A stretch of DNA of 38,129 bases. It comes from Chloroflexota bacterium. Lineage in GTDB: Bacteria > Chloroflexota > Ktedonobacteria > Ktedonobacterales > JADMIN01. The translations under genes and the position numbers were made by a program. The stretch covers positions 1-38,129 of the forward strand of contig JAKAIY010000018.1 in assembly GCA_021814145.1 (NCBI GenBank), given 5' to 3'. This document shows, piece by piece, positions 16,889 to 25,333 of the stretch. Within the stretch, counting starts at the first letter, position 1; each line of letters begins with the position of its first letter. Under the pieces are notes generated by a model that saw only the letters and a program-made list of their open reading frames with translations, did no database searches and was not told the origin of the DNA.

Positions 16889-18524
16889 CGTCTTCCTGAA
16901 GACGCTGCGCGATTACCGCATCGCCATCCTCGGCTGGGGCGTCGGGATGGGCCTGCTGGTCTACGCGACGCTCTCGATCTTCCCGTCGCTCGGCCTCACC
17001 GCGGAGAATGAAGCCGCGATTGATAAACTGGTTCGCGGGTTTGAGTGGCTGGCTGAGCCAATCAAAATCTACACCGCTGGTGGCTACGCGACTTTCAAGG
17101 TGGGCTTCACCATCCTGATCATCGTGATCTGGCCGTTGCTCGCGGGCGCGCGCATGCTCAGGGGCGAGGAGGAGCGCGGCTCGATGGACGCGCTGCTCTC
17201 GCTGCCAGCCACACGGACGCGCGTGGCGCTGGAGAAACTGGCGGCGATGTGGACGGCGCTGCTGGGGATGGGGCTGCTGATCGGGCTGCTGACCTATGGC
17301 GGCGGCGTCGCCGTCAAGGCGGATTTCGGCCTCGGCGACGCCCTGCTCTACGGCCTGAACCTGACGCTGATCTGTGGCGTGTTCGGCTCGATCGCGCTGC
17401 TCATCTCCCAGTTCACGGATGATCGCGGGACAGCGGCTGGCGCCACAGGCGGATTGCTGGTCCTGTTCATCATGCTCGACATGGTCCACCGGGTATTTCC
17501 CAGCGCGGAATGGATCTCGCGCCTCTCCCCGGTCTACTACTACAACCTGAGCAAGCCGCTGATCCCCAGCTACGGCGCGAATGCGGGCGCGATGCTGGTC
17601 ATGCTCGGGCTGAGCGTGATCCTGGGCGCTGTCGCCGTCTGGATCTTCACCTGGCGCGATATCGGCGGGGTTGTGACGACGCCCGCGTGGCTCCGCCTGC
17701 CGCAACGCGCGTCGCGCCACGAAGCCGCGCTGCCCGTGAACGACTGGTCGCTGCGCTCGATCTACGCGCGCAGCCTGAGGACGATCCTGTTCTCCACGTT
17801 CTGGTGGGCGCTCGGCTTTGTCGCGTTCAGCGCGTGGATGGTCGTCATCGTCGGGCAGATCGAGAGCCAGCTCGCGTCGTTCGCCAATAATTCTCCTTTC
17901 CTTCAGGGGTTCGTCACATTGCTGAGCGGAAGCGACGCCATCACCAACGCCACGTTCCTCGGCGCGATGTTCTCCTGCCTGCCGCTGCTCCTGATGGCCT
18001 ACGCCGTCACGCAGGCGAGCAAGTGGCCCGCGGACGAGGAGAATGGCCGGTATGAGCTGGTGCTGGCGACGCCCCAATCGCGCCTGACGCTGATGCTGGC
18101 GCGCTTTGGAGCCGTGGCCACGGGAACGGTGGCCATCGCCGTCCTGACGCTGGTGGCGACGGAGGTCGCGGCGGCGGCCAGCGGTTTCGCGCTGGATGGC
18201 GGACACGTAGCGGCGGCGACGATCTCGCTGATCCCAATGGGCCTGTTGGTGGCCGCGCTCGGCTACCTCTTCTCCGGCTGGCTGCGCGCGGCGGTGGATA
18301 CCGGGCTGCTCAGCTTCCTGATCGTGATCTGGTTCTTCCTCTCCTACATCGGGCCAGACCTGAAGCTGCCGGAGTGGGCGCAGCGGTTCTCCGCTTTCTA
18401 CTACTACGGCTCCCCGCTGCTGAACGGTCTGCCCGTCGGCGATACGCTGCTCGTCATCGCGGTCGGCGCGCTGGCGCTGGTGGCGGCGGCGGCGCGCTTC
18501 ATGCGCAAGGATATCGCGGCCTAA
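16875..18524 (+). CDS. ABC-2 type exporter permease, internally duplicated
   Basis: A 549-residue integral membrane protein with about twelve hydrophobic segments arranged as two similar six-helix halves (roughly 15-285 and 310-545), each with an EE..G..ELxLATP-type motif: GEEERGSMDALLSLPATRTR in the first and DEENGRYELVLATPQSRLT in the second. That motif is the coupling helix of ABC-2 permeases, so one polypeptide can form the entire channel with two copies of the ATPase. ATG 16875 follows GGAGG by six bases; the frame's earlier start at 16803 lies inside the ATPase gene. The exported compound is unknown; the TetR control suggests a drug or toxic metabolite. Confidence 0.9.
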   Translation: MWFSNVFLKTLRDYRIAILGWGVGMGLLVYATLSIFPSLGLTAENEAAIDKLVRGFEWLAEPIKIYTAGGYATFKVGFTILIIVIWPLLAGARMLRGEEERGSMDALLSLPATRTRVALEKLAAMWTALLGMGLLIGLLTYGGGVAVKADFGLGDALLYGLNLTLICGVFGSIALLISQFTDDRGTAAGATGGLLVLFIMLDMVHRVFPSAEWISRLSPVYYYNLSKPLIPSYGANAGAMLVMLGLSVILGAVAVWIFTWRDIGGVVTTPAWLRLPQRASRHEAALPVNDWSLRSIYARSLRTILFSTFWWALGFVAFSAWMVVIVGQIESQLASFANNSPFLQGFVTLLSGSDAITNATFLGAMFSCLPLLLMAYAVTQASKWPADEENGRYELVLATPQSRLTLMLARFGAVATGTVAIAVLTLVATEVAAAASGFALDGGHVAAATISLIPMGLLVAALGYLFSGWLRAAVDTGLLSFLIVIWFFLSYIGPDLKLPEWAQRFSAFYYYGSPLLNGLPVGDTLLVIAVGALALVAAAARFMRKDIAA

Positions 18525-18577
18525 AGGGCCACGTCACTGCGCTCAGGTAATCAGGCGTAAGCGGCTTGAGACGTATG

Positions 18578-18619
18578 GCGCGCGGACAGCCAGGGAATCA
18601 TCCTGAGCTGACCGCGCGC
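18578..18619. terminator. Possible bidirectional terminator between ABC operon and hydrolase gene
   Basis: GCGCGCGG (18578-18585) pairs with CCGCGCGC (18612-18619), with a short inner CAGG/CCTG stem. It sits between two convergent genes. No T-run on either side. Confidence 0.35.
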
Positions 18620-18675
18620 TTTACGCGCTGTCCATCGCCCGGCGCTCATGGCGGCATGGTGAGGCTGACGCCGCA

Positions 18676-19485
18676 TCAGCCGAGGAAGAACTCCTTCAAC
18701 GCGGGAACGAGAACGTCATCAGCGGGGCCGTGGTCCTGACCGTCGAGCGTGAGGCGGCGCGCGTGGGGAAGGATGAGGGCAAGCTCATCGGCGCCGTGAC
18801 GCAGGAACGCATGCGGCTCCGCGCGTCCCAGGAACACTGTGCCGTCCATCACGAGTGTCAGGACGGCGGTTGATTCCCACTTTCTGAGCGCGGATGGATC
18901 GCCGCGCTCGGTGTCCTGCACGATCGCGGCGTCATAGGCGAACGTCTGCGCCAACGCCTCCAGATGTGGCCACATGGGCGATAGCCGCATCTGGCCGATC
19001 ATCTCATCGGGGGTCCCCACAAACCGCATGAACATCTCGACCGCTTCACTCCGGCGATCAGTGGCGACAAGCTCGCTGAGGCGCGACGCGAAATCGGCGG
19101 GCGCGTGGGGGTGACTGCCATCAATAACAAAAGGCGGCTCGTATAGGGCCAGCTTCGCGATCTTGCCCGGAAGCAGGCGCGCGGCCTCCAGCGCCAGAAC
19201 CGCGCCGGACGAATGCCCAAAGAGAAACGCGCGCCCGCCTGCCTCATCAATCAGCGCCTCGATATCCTCGACTTCGCGCTCGACCGCGTAGGGGGCTGTA
19301 TCCCCACTCGCGCCGCGACCGCGCCGGTCGTAGGCGAACACCGTGAAATATGGCGACAAAGCCGCCGCGAGCGACGCCTCATCCGCGCGTGTGGCGGACG
19401 CTCCGGATACCAGGATGACGGCTGGCCCCTGGCCGGAACGCTCAAAGGCGATGCGTGTGCCGTCTCTGGAAGTGACCGTTCTCAT
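18676..19485 (-). CDS. Alpha/beta hydrolase
   Basis: A 269-residue alpha/beta-fold hydrolase. The nucleophile elbow is GHSSGA (about residue 95), the oxyanion region is LVSGASATRAD near residue 27, FAYDRRGRGASG is the typical strand-4 turn, and the acid and His are probably in VMDG and DGQDHGPADD. The family includes esterases, epoxide hydrolases and haloperoxidase-like enzymes; the substrate is unknown. ATG 19485 has GGAGG seven bases upstream, which rules out the longer frame to 19617. It appears to be a single-gene unit. Confidence 0.87.
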   Translation of the reverse strand: MRTVTSRDGTRIAFERSGQGPAVILVSGASATRADEASLAAALSPYFTVFAYDRRGRGASGDTAPYAVEREVEDIEALIDEAGGRAFLFGHSSGAVLALEAARLLPGKIAKLALYEPPFVIDGSHPHAPADFASRLSELVATDRRSEAVEMFMRFVGTPDEMIGQMRLSPMWPHLEALAQTFAYDAAIVQDTERGDPSALRKWESTAVLTLVMDGTVFLGRAEPHAFLRHGADELALILPHARRLTLDGQDHGPADDVLVPALKEFFLG

Positions 19486-19621
19486 GGCATGTCCTCCTCT
19501 GTAGAGGACTATTCCGTGTCTCACCGTGACGGATGGAATCAAGATTCCTCTCAATTCCCGGACAAGAGGCTGTTCGGGTCGCGCCGTCCAAAGCGCGTTA
19601 CCCAGAATCCATGTCATTTCG

Positions 19622-20404
19622 TCACTTCGTCAGGACCCACACCTGAAACGGGCTGACCTCCGGCTCGAACGGCGCAAGCGCGTAGTCGCCATACAGCGCC
19701 GCGACGCGCAGGCCAGCCGCCCGCGCCATCTCCGCGAACCGCTCGTGGTCAAGCAGGGCGAAGCGGATGGGGAGCTGGCGCTTGCGCAGCATCGTCCCGG
19801 CGGCGTCGTACTCTTCGTAGTATTGGACGCCATCAGCTATGCGCGTGGCGGGGTCATAGCTGGCGACAGACCAGACGTGAAGCTCTCCCGCGCCCAGCGG
19901 GAAGCGGCCCACCAGCCGGGGCAGGCCGTCCAGCGTCGCGCGGCGGACGGGCGGGTTATGCAGCGGGCAGATGAAGCGGCCGCCATCGCGCAGCAGCCGG
20001 GCGACGCTGGCCAGGACGCGCCGTTGATCCTCCTCCGCCGTCAGCTCGGAAAAAGAGTGGAACGGCAGGAGAACGAGGTCGAACTGGCGCTCCAGCGGCA
20101 GGTCGCGCACATCAGCCTGGAGCGCAGTGATGTTGCGGGCCGCCGCTGGCCGCTGCGCCAGCTTCTCACGCAGACGCGCAAGCATTCCCGCCGACGCGTC
20201 CACGCACGTCAGGTGGGCGCCCGCTTCCGCCAGGGGGATCGAGACGCGCCCCGTGCCGCACATCAGCTCCAGCGCCTCACCCGTGACGCCAGCGGCCTGG
20301 GCCAGATAAAACGGCACGTCGAGCGTGGCCGTCACATACGTGTCGTACAGATCGGCCACCCAGTCCCACGAGATGGCGCCCGCCGCGCCGCGCTCACCAG
20401 TCAT
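19622..20404 (-). CDS. Class I SAM-dependent methyltransferase
   Basis: A 260-residue methyltransferase with motif I as ALELMCGTGRVSIPLAEAG near residue 45, motif II acidic residue in LTCVDASAGML, ALQADVRDLPL as the adenine-contact Asp and LVLLPFHSFSEL as the post-strand. The C-terminal half (WSVASYDPATRIADGVQYYEEYD) is like small-molecule O/N-methyltransferases with a beta-sheet lid. It is not closely similar to the other methyltransferase in the window. ATG 20404 is preceded by GGGGGA; an extension to 20716 runs into the cupredoxin terminator and is rejected. Target unknown. Confidence 0.86.
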   Translation of the reverse strand: MTGERGAAGAISWDWVADLYDTYVTATLDVPFYLAQAAGVTGEALELMCGTGRVSIPLAEAGAHLTCVDASAGMLARLREKLAQRPAAARNITALQADVRDLPLERQFDLVLLPFHSFSELTAEEDQRRVLASVARLLRDGGRFICPLHNPPVRRATLDGLPRLVGRFPLGAGELHVWSVASYDPATRIADGVQYYEEYDAAGTMLRKRQLPIRFALLDHERFAEMARAAGLRVAALYGDYALAPFEPEVSPFQVWVLTK

Positions 20405-20542
20405 GGGCCATCCCCCCTTCCACGCCCGCTTCACCGGGCGAACTCCGGCTCGCTCCCGATCCAGAGCGCTCACGTAGCGGCGAGCGCGCTTTCCTAACAC
20501 CGTAGCATACAACCATAGGCGTTTACCGCGCGCCTGAGCCAC

Positions 20543-20586
20543 AAAACGACCACCCCCGGCAGGCATGGCCTGATCGAAGGTGGTCG
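20543..20586 (-). terminator. Rho-independent terminator of the sulfocyanin-like gene
   Basis: On the minus strand CGACCACC (20586-20579) pairs with GGTGGTCG (20554-20547), with an inner CAGGC/GCCTG stem, followed directly by TTTT (20546-20543). It lies 36 bases after the cupredoxin stop. Confidence 0.75.
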
Positions 20587-20622
20587 CGTGTATCAGGAGA
20601 ATGGCGCTATTGTTTATGGCTC

Positions 20623-21249
20623 CTACGCCTGCACAGTCAGTGAGCCCTTCATGTACCCTACGGTGGTCATCGGGCCACCCCAGCCATCGGGGTTGCTGCC
20701 GCAGGGGTCCATGCACTGCCAGTAGTACTGGCCAGCGGCGCCGGTCTTGAAGGAGAAGGTGACGGAGATGTCTTTATGCCCGGCGGGGGCGTCACCCGGA
20801 ATCGGCACGCTGATGCCCAGATCAGGAGCCGTGAAGGTGTGCGCGATCTTGTCAGGAGACAGGCTCTTGTAGGCGACGCCGTCAACGAACGCCGTGCCGC
20901 CAACGACACCCTGGACAATGTTGAACGGCGAGCCAGCGGGGAGCGACGTGTCGCCAGGGTCATCGTTGACGATAGTGATCGTGACAAGGCTGTGCGCGGG
21001 GAAAGTCAGGTCCGTGCTGGGCGTGTACGCAGGCCCATCAATCGAGCTGTCTGGTTTCTGGGCCACAATGGTCAGGGTGATATGGGTTGGAAGCTTTACG
21101 ACTGGGGCGGCGGGCACGGCGGCGGCAAGTGGCCCAGCCGTTGGAACCTTGCCGCACGCGGCGAACGCGCCACCGAGCAGAAGCGCCATAGCGGCGACCG
21201 AAACGAGGCGCGTGGATGATGAATGAAGGATGCGTGAGAAGTTGAACAT
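20623..21249 (-). CDS. Sulfocyanin-like cupredoxin, exported
   Basis: A 208-residue exported copper protein. Residues about 15-37 form a signal sequence ending GGAFAACG, a near-lipobox, so it may be a lipoprotein. The mature domain resembles sulfocyanin: KIAHTFTAPDLGISVPIPG with the first His ligand, then FSFKTGAAGQYYWQCMDPCG with the Cys ligand, and GGPMTTVGYMKGSLTV. The usual His a few residues after the ligand Cys is not visible; a Cys-x3-Cys pair is present instead, so the copper site may differ from classical type 1 (inference). ATG 21249 follows GGAG by eight bases. It has its own terminator and a striking repeated-motif region upstream, so its expression is probably controlled tightly. 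Confidence 0.8.
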   Translation of the reverse strand: MFNFSRILHSSSTRLVSVAAMALLLGGAFAACGKVPTAGPLAAAVPAAPVVKLPTHITLTIVAQKPDSSIDGPAYTPSTDLTFPAHSLVTITIVNDDPGDTSLPAGSPFNIVQGVVGGTAFVDGVAYKSLSPDKIAHTFTAPDLGISVPIPGDAPAGHKDISVTFSFKTGAAGQYYWQCMDPCGSNPDGWGGPMTTVGYMKGSLTVQA

Positions 21250-21348
21250 CGTTATCACTCCAGCGTTATTCGCGTGAGCCGTGATTGGACGGTTCGTGGC
21301 GCGTCTGTCACATCACGATGTTCATGGTAGCTGGGGGGCGTCACGGGG

Positions 21349-21500
21349 ATATCACGTAGGGGCTACGCAATATCACGTATGCGTCTCACTGATGAATTGC
21401 TGTGATACCGGCATTGTGATATGGGCGAAAAGGCCAGTGTCGCCATGTAACAAATGTGATGGCGTTTTGTGACATGAAACACTGTATGCTCTTTGTGATA
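21349..21500. promoter_or_regulatory. Cluster of ATATCACGTA and TGTGAYA motifs
   Basis: ATATCACGTA occurs at 21349-21358 and 21370-21379, exactly 21 bases (two helical turns) apart. TGTGATA occurs at 21401, 21415 and 21494, TGTGAT at 21455 and TGTGACA at 21468, all read on the plus strand. GTGATAT is the reverse complement of ATATCAC, so the region has at least seven copies of one core in both orientations. This looks like a cooperative binding array for one regulator acting on the cupredoxin promoter. Confidence 0.5.
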
Positions 21501-21565
21501 TAGCCGCGCAGGGGACGTGAGGACGGCGTGTCACGGCCAGCATGACCTGTCGCCAGAGCCGGGCG

Positions 21566-21610
21566 CGCGACGAGCGGCGGGCAAGCCTCGCCTGCCCGCC
21601 GCTCGTCGCG
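21566..21610 (-). terminator. Strong terminator hairpin after the 3-hydroxybutyryl-CoA dehydrogenase gene
   Basis: A perfect 17-bp inverted repeat: left arm 21566-21582, right arm 21594-21610 (core ACGAGCGGCGGGC / GCCCGCCGCTCGT). It starts 22 bases after the stop codon. No T-run follows on the minus strand. Confidence 0.65.
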
Positions 21611-21632
21611 TAGTCACCGTCAGAAGGCCGCG

Positions 21633-22496
21633 TCAGCCCTCGTCGAGGTTCCAGAAGCCCTTGCCGTTCTTCTTGCCGTAGCGGCCCGCCTGGACCATGC
21701 GGCGCAGGAGCGTTGGCGGAGCGTAGGCCTCGTCAGGGAACTCCTTGTAGATCGCCTCGGCGGCCCAGAGCGTCGTATCCAGGCCGACGTAGTCCAGCAA
21801 CTCGAAGGGGCCCATCGGGTAGCCGCAGCCGAGCTTCATGCCGGTGTCAATGTCTTCCATGCTGGCCATGCCATGCTCGTACATCCGGATCGCGGCGAGC
21901 ATGTAGGGAATCAGCAGGAAGTTGACGATGAAGCCCGCGCTGTCCTTGGCGACGATGGGGGTCTTGCCCAGCGAGCGCGCGAACTCTTTGAGTGTCTCGA
22001 TGGTCTCATCGCTGGTGACGATCGTGCGCACGACCTCGACCAGCTTCATCACGGGCGCGGGGTTGAAGAAGTGCAGCCCGGCCACGCGCGTCTGGCGGCC
22101 CGTGACGGAAGCCATCTCGACGACCGGCAGCGACGAGGTATTGCTGACCAGCAGCGCGCCTTCGGACAGGATGCCGTCCAGCGTCTTGAAGAGCTTCTTC
22201 TTCTCGTCCTGGTTCTCGATGATCGCCTCGATCACCAGATCGCGGTCGCTGAAGTCAGCCAGATCGAGCGTGCCACGGAAGCGCCCGCGGTATTCCGCCG
22301 CCTGCGCTTCGGTGATCTTGCCCTTGCCGGTCAGCATCGTCCAGGCGCCCGTCACGCGCTCCATGCCGCGATCGAGCAGCTCCTGATTGACCTCAGCCAT
22401 GATGACATCGTAGCCCGCCTGGGCGACAGTCTGCGCGATGCCGGCGCCCATCAGGCCGCCGCCAACCACGCCAACTTTCTTGATGGAGATCGCCAT
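21633..22496 (-). CDS. 3-hydroxybutyryl-CoA dehydrogenase
   Basis: A 287-residue NAD(P)-dependent dehydrogenase reducing acetoacetyl-CoA to 3-hydroxybutyryl-CoA or the reverse. The Rossmann motif is VGVVGGGLMGAGIAQ at residue 8; SNTSSLPV and GLHFFNPAPVMKLVEVV (catalytic His) follow; KDSAGFIVNFLLIPYM starts the C-terminal domain and GKKNGKGFW is the typical ending. Length matches the single-domain Hbd/PaaH type, not the multifunctional FadB. ATG 22496 has AGGAG upstream. It pairs functionally with the thiolase at 13686-14888. It ends at a strong hairpin, so it is probably monocistronic. Confidence 0.93.
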   Translation of the reverse strand: MAISIKKVGVVGGGLMGAGIAQTVAQAGYDVIMAEVNQELLDRGMERVTGAWTMLTGKGKITEAQAAEYRGRFRGTLDLADFSDRDLVIEAIIENQDEKKKLFKTLDGILSEGALLVSNTSSLPVVEMASVTGRQTRVAGLHFFNPAPVMKLVEVVRTIVTSDETIETLKEFARSLGKTPIVAKDSAGFIVNFLLIPYMLAAIRMYEHGMASMEDIDTGMKLGCGYPMGPFELLDYVGLDTTLWAAEAIYKEFPDEAYAPPTLLRRMVQAGRYGKKNGKGFWNLDEG

Positions 22497-22644
22497 TGAT
22501 CGTTCGCTCCTCATGTCGTTTGACACTCCGCCGCCCGGCGCGCTCACATAAGCTGGCGCCGGGGCAGCGTCGCGGGAAATCCGCCTGTAACTTTACCACG
22601 CGACGCGCGCGATGAGGAGCGGGCCATGAGGAGGTGGAAGAAGC

Positions 22645-24315
22645 TCAGCCCGCGGTGGACCAGACGATGGCGCTCACGCTGGGAGCGCGGCTGGTGATGA
22701 GGGTGAAGCTCTGGCCGTCCAGGGTGACGAGGTACACGCCGCCCGCGTTGGTGATCGCGACGGAGCCGCCATCGGGAGCCCAGGCGAAGAAAGCGGGTGT
22801 CGTGACGCTCCCGATGGACGCGCCATCGAGGCTCCGGCCACTCTGGATGCGCGTGATGACTACCTGCCCACCCGCCACATAGGCCAGCCGCTGGCTATCC
22901 GCCGACCAGGCGGGGGTGGTGTCGCTCGCCGCATTGGCGGAAACCCGCGTGAGCCCGGCGACGGGCGACCAGAGCGCCAGGCGCGCGGTCTGGCCGCCTG
23001 GCGCGCCGCTGGTGGTGAGCAGCGCGGCGGTCTTGCCGTCAGGCGCCCAGATGATCTGACCCACCTGCCCCGTTATGGAGGCGGCCAGGGCAGGCGCGCC
23101 AGCGCCCGGCTTCACGCGCCAGAGCGCGCCTTGCCCGGCGAGCAGCCACTCACCGCTGGGGCTGAGCGCCGCCGCCGTGTAGCGCGCCTGCGCGGGCGTC
23201 AGCCGCGTGGGGCCAGTCGCGCCAGGAATGGCGGAGAAGGCTCCCGTAATCTGGCCGCCGCTTTGTGTGACCCAGGTGACGGAGCTTCCGCTCCAGCCGA
23301 GACGCGCGACGGTCGCCTGGCTGGCGGCGGGGTCAGCCAGGAGCGCGACCTGTGATGTCGCGCCGTTGTGGAGCGCCCACACGCTCTGCGACGCGCCATC
23401 GCTGGCGCTCACCCATGCCAGCGACTGGCCATCGGCGCTCCACACGGGCGCGCCAACGGGCTGGCTGATGGCGGTGGGGGCGCCGATCTGGGCGTCGCTG
23501 GTGGTATCCGGCCCGGCGACAGTGATGGTCCGCAGCGAGAAGGCCCCGCTGGCGTCCACACTGGCGAAAGCCAGCCGCGAGCCATCCGGCGACCAGACCA
23601 GACTATCGAGCGCGGCCTGGGGGATGATCTGGCCAGCGGGAGCGAGCCGCGCCACGATCTGGTCCGTCAGCCCATCGGCGCGCACGAGATGCAGCGCGCC
23701 CGTCTTGCCATCCACCCAGGCGACCGGCCTACCCCCTTGCGCGCCGCTGGCGGGCGCGACGCTCCAGGCGATGACATGGGCGCTGGCGGGAGTAAGCTGC
23801 TGCGGGGCGCTGGCGGTCGCCGCGCTGCCATCGGGAGTCTCTGGCGCGCTCCAGAGGGCGCCGTCGCGGATAAAGATCATGCGCTGGCCGGGCGCGAGGG
23901 GATAGGCGAAAGAGCCGGGCGCGCCAATGGTGTGCGTCTTGCCGGAGTCTACCGAGACGCTCTGGGCGCCGAAGCGCTCATGAGCGAAGAGCCCCGCGCC
24001 AATCGCCAGCGCGATGAGCGCGGCGGCGGGCAGCAAGACGCGGAGGGCGCGGACACGCGCGGGCTGGGCGTCACGCGCGAGGCGACGGGTGAGCGCGGCG
24101 TATTCAGGAGAGCCAAAAATGCGCTCGCGCAGGTGGTCGTCCGGGGTAACGGGCGGAAGCGCGCGAAGGAGCGCCTCATCGTGACGGTAGTCGTCGAGGA
24201 GAGACTTGCAGCGTGCGCAGACCTCGATGTGCGAGCCCACATCCTCGCGCTCCCGCGGGTCAAGGGCGCCATCGAGATAAGCGCTCAGATTGCCCTCAAC
24301 CCACTCGCATGTCAT
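22645..24315 (-). CDS. Transmembrane anti-sigma factor with zinc finger and extracellular beta-propeller
   Basis: A 556-residue protein. Residues 1-50 form the zinc-binding anti-sigma domain with the HIEVCARC (H-x3-C-x2-C) motif. One membrane helix spans about 92-112. The remainder is outside and is built of TolB/WD40-like blades, each with a W(S/A)PDG or WSADGQ turn (at least five, e.g. VWSPDGSRLAFAS, VWSADGQSLAWVS, IWAPDGKTAALL). The start overlaps the sigma-factor stop as ATGA, so the two are translationally coupled. The propeller is the likely sensor whose state decides release of the sigma factor (inference). Confidence 0.88.
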   Translation of the reverse strand: MTCEWVEGNLSAYLDGALDPREREDVGSHIEVCARCKSLLDDYRHDEALLRALPPVTPDDHLRERIFGSPEYAALTRRLARDAQPARVRALRVLLPAAALIALAIGAGLFAHERFGAQSVSVDSGKTHTIGAPGSFAYPLAPGQRMIFIRDGALWSAPETPDGSAATASAPQQLTPASAHVIAWSVAPASGAQGGRPVAWVDGKTGALHLVRADGLTDQIVARLAPAGQIIPQAALDSLVWSPDGSRLAFASVDASGAFSLRTITVAGPDTTSDAQIGAPTAISQPVGAPVWSADGQSLAWVSASDGASQSVWALHNGATSQVALLADPAASQATVARLGWSGSSVTWVTQSGGQITGAFSAIPGATGPTRLTPAQARYTAAALSPSGEWLLAGQGALWRVKPGAGAPALAASITGQVGQIIWAPDGKTAALLTTSGAPGGQTARLALWSPVAGLTRVSANAASDTTPAWSADSQRLAYVAGGQVVITRIQSGRSLDGASIGSVTTPAFFAWAPDGGSVAITNAGGVYLVTLDGQSFTLITSRAPSVSAIVWSTAG

Positions 24316-25037
24316 GGCCTGCCGCCTCCAGCTTGCTCTAGCGATTTATAGTGCTCACGGAACGAATGGCGCGCCCGCGAGAGATACATCTTCACCCCGC
24401 TCTCCGCGATGTCCAGCGCCGCGGCGATCTCCGCGTAGGAGAGGCCCTGCTGGGTGTAGAGCAGGAGCGCGGCGCAATAGTGGCGCGGCATGCGGCGCAG
24501 GGCCGCGTGCACCAACTCTGAGGTGCCGATGGTTTCCTGGGGATCAGCGCTCTCGACATCAGCCGGCTCATGATCCAGGTCTTGCCAGGGCATCCAGGCG
24601 ATCAGCTTGCGGCGTCGCAACGCGTCATACGCCGTATTGGTGGCGATCCGGTAGAGCCAGGCGGAAACCTTCAGGTTGGCGTCCATGCGCGGCAGCGCGC
24701 GAAACGCCTTCAGGAACGTGTCCTGGGTGAGATCATCCGCCTGCTCGCGATTGCCGACCAAGTGAAAGATGTAATTATAGATCGGCGTCTTGAACTCGTC
24801 GTAGATACGCTCAAACGACCAGGTCTGTTGGGCGGCGTCCGTCCTGGGCGCCCGTGCGCGCCCCTTGGCCAGCGGCTCTATCGCCGCCGGATCGCCGGTA
24901 AGGGGGTAGTCTCCTGCCGCAGGCGCGACGGTCACATCCATACTCCGGCCCCTCCGAACGCCGGCGTCTGTTCCGTCACCTGGGTCTGAACGCGCACGCA
25001 AGGCGCCCTCTCCGGGCGTATCCGGTGTGGACATCAT
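24312..25037 (-). CDS. ECF-type RNA polymerase sigma factor
   Basis: A 241-residue sigma-70 family protein with region 2 (FERIYDEFKTPIYNYIFHLV, then AWLYRIATNTAYDALRRRK) at about 75-145 and region 4 (ALRRMPRHYCAALLLYTQQ, then GLSYAEIAAALDIAESGVKM) at about 175-235. Regions 1 and 3 are missing, as in ECF factors. An unusually long, poorly conserved N-terminal extension of about 70 residues precedes region 2. Two adjacent ATG codons (25037, 25034) follow GAGG. It forms an operon with the anti-sigma gene. Its promoter should lie in 25038-25316. Confidence 0.9.
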   Translation of the reverse strand: MMSTPDTPGEGALRARSDPGDGTDAGVRRGRSMDVTVAPAAGDYPLTGDPAAIEPLAKGRARAPRTDAAQQTWSFERIYDEFKTPIYNYIFHLVGNREQADDLTQDTFLKAFRALPRMDANLKVSAWLYRIATNTAYDALRRRKLIAWMPWQDLDHEPADVESADPQETIGTSELVHAALRRMPRHYCAALLLYTQQGLSYAEIAAALDIAESGVKMYLSRARHSFREHYKSLEQAGGGRP

Positions 25038-25254
25038 GGGCGTCCTCGCGGATACGGGCGCGGCGGCGTGGTCATACCAGCCACAACCGCGCGGAAAGAG
25101 CGGTGAGATTGTCTGGCGTATCTGTCAAGTGGAACGGACGCGTACAACGGCGGTAACTCACGCTCGGGTCACATCAAAAGCGCCTCATCCCAGAGGCGAT
25201 GGGGCCATGCTATCATAGGCGCTCATACGCGGCAAAACAGATATACCAGAGTTC

Positions 25255-25279
25255 CTATCACCCGTGTGAGCTGTGATAG
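25255..25279. promoter_or_regulatory. Inverted repeat CTATCAC-N11-GTGATAG upstream of sigma factor gene
   Basis: A perfect 7-bp inverted repeat with an 11-base spacer, about 220 bases upstream of the sigma-factor start. The GTGATA core is the same as that in the array upstream of the sulfocyanin-like gene. Confidence 0.4.
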
Positions 25280-25316
25280 AAGTCCTGCTCTGGTCGCTTG
25301 CCCCCACGCGCGAATA

Positions 25317-25333
25317 CCCCCCGTTCTGGGGGG
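25317..25333 (-). terminator. Hairpin terminator after GH57 gene
   Basis: CCCCCC (25317-25322) and GGGGGG (25328-25333) with a GTTCT loop, 15 bases after the GH57 stop codon. Only TATT follows on the minus strand. Confidence 0.5.

Larger units (their letters stand above)
21250..21632. other. Gene-free regulatory region upstream of the sulfocyanin-like gene
   Basis: No gene. It contains, from left to right, a 5' leader of the cupredoxin, two ATATCACGTA direct repeats, five TGTGAYA-type repeats and the strong hairpin that ends the 3-hydroxybutyryl-CoA dehydrogenase gene. The section 21345-21505 is noticeably richer in A/T than the surroundings. Confidence 0.6.

Noticed and set aside
16809-18206. 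465-codon minus-strand open frame opposite the ABC permease
   Set aside because: It is an Asp/Gln/Arg-rich shadow of the permease gene with no hydrophobic or domain pattern.
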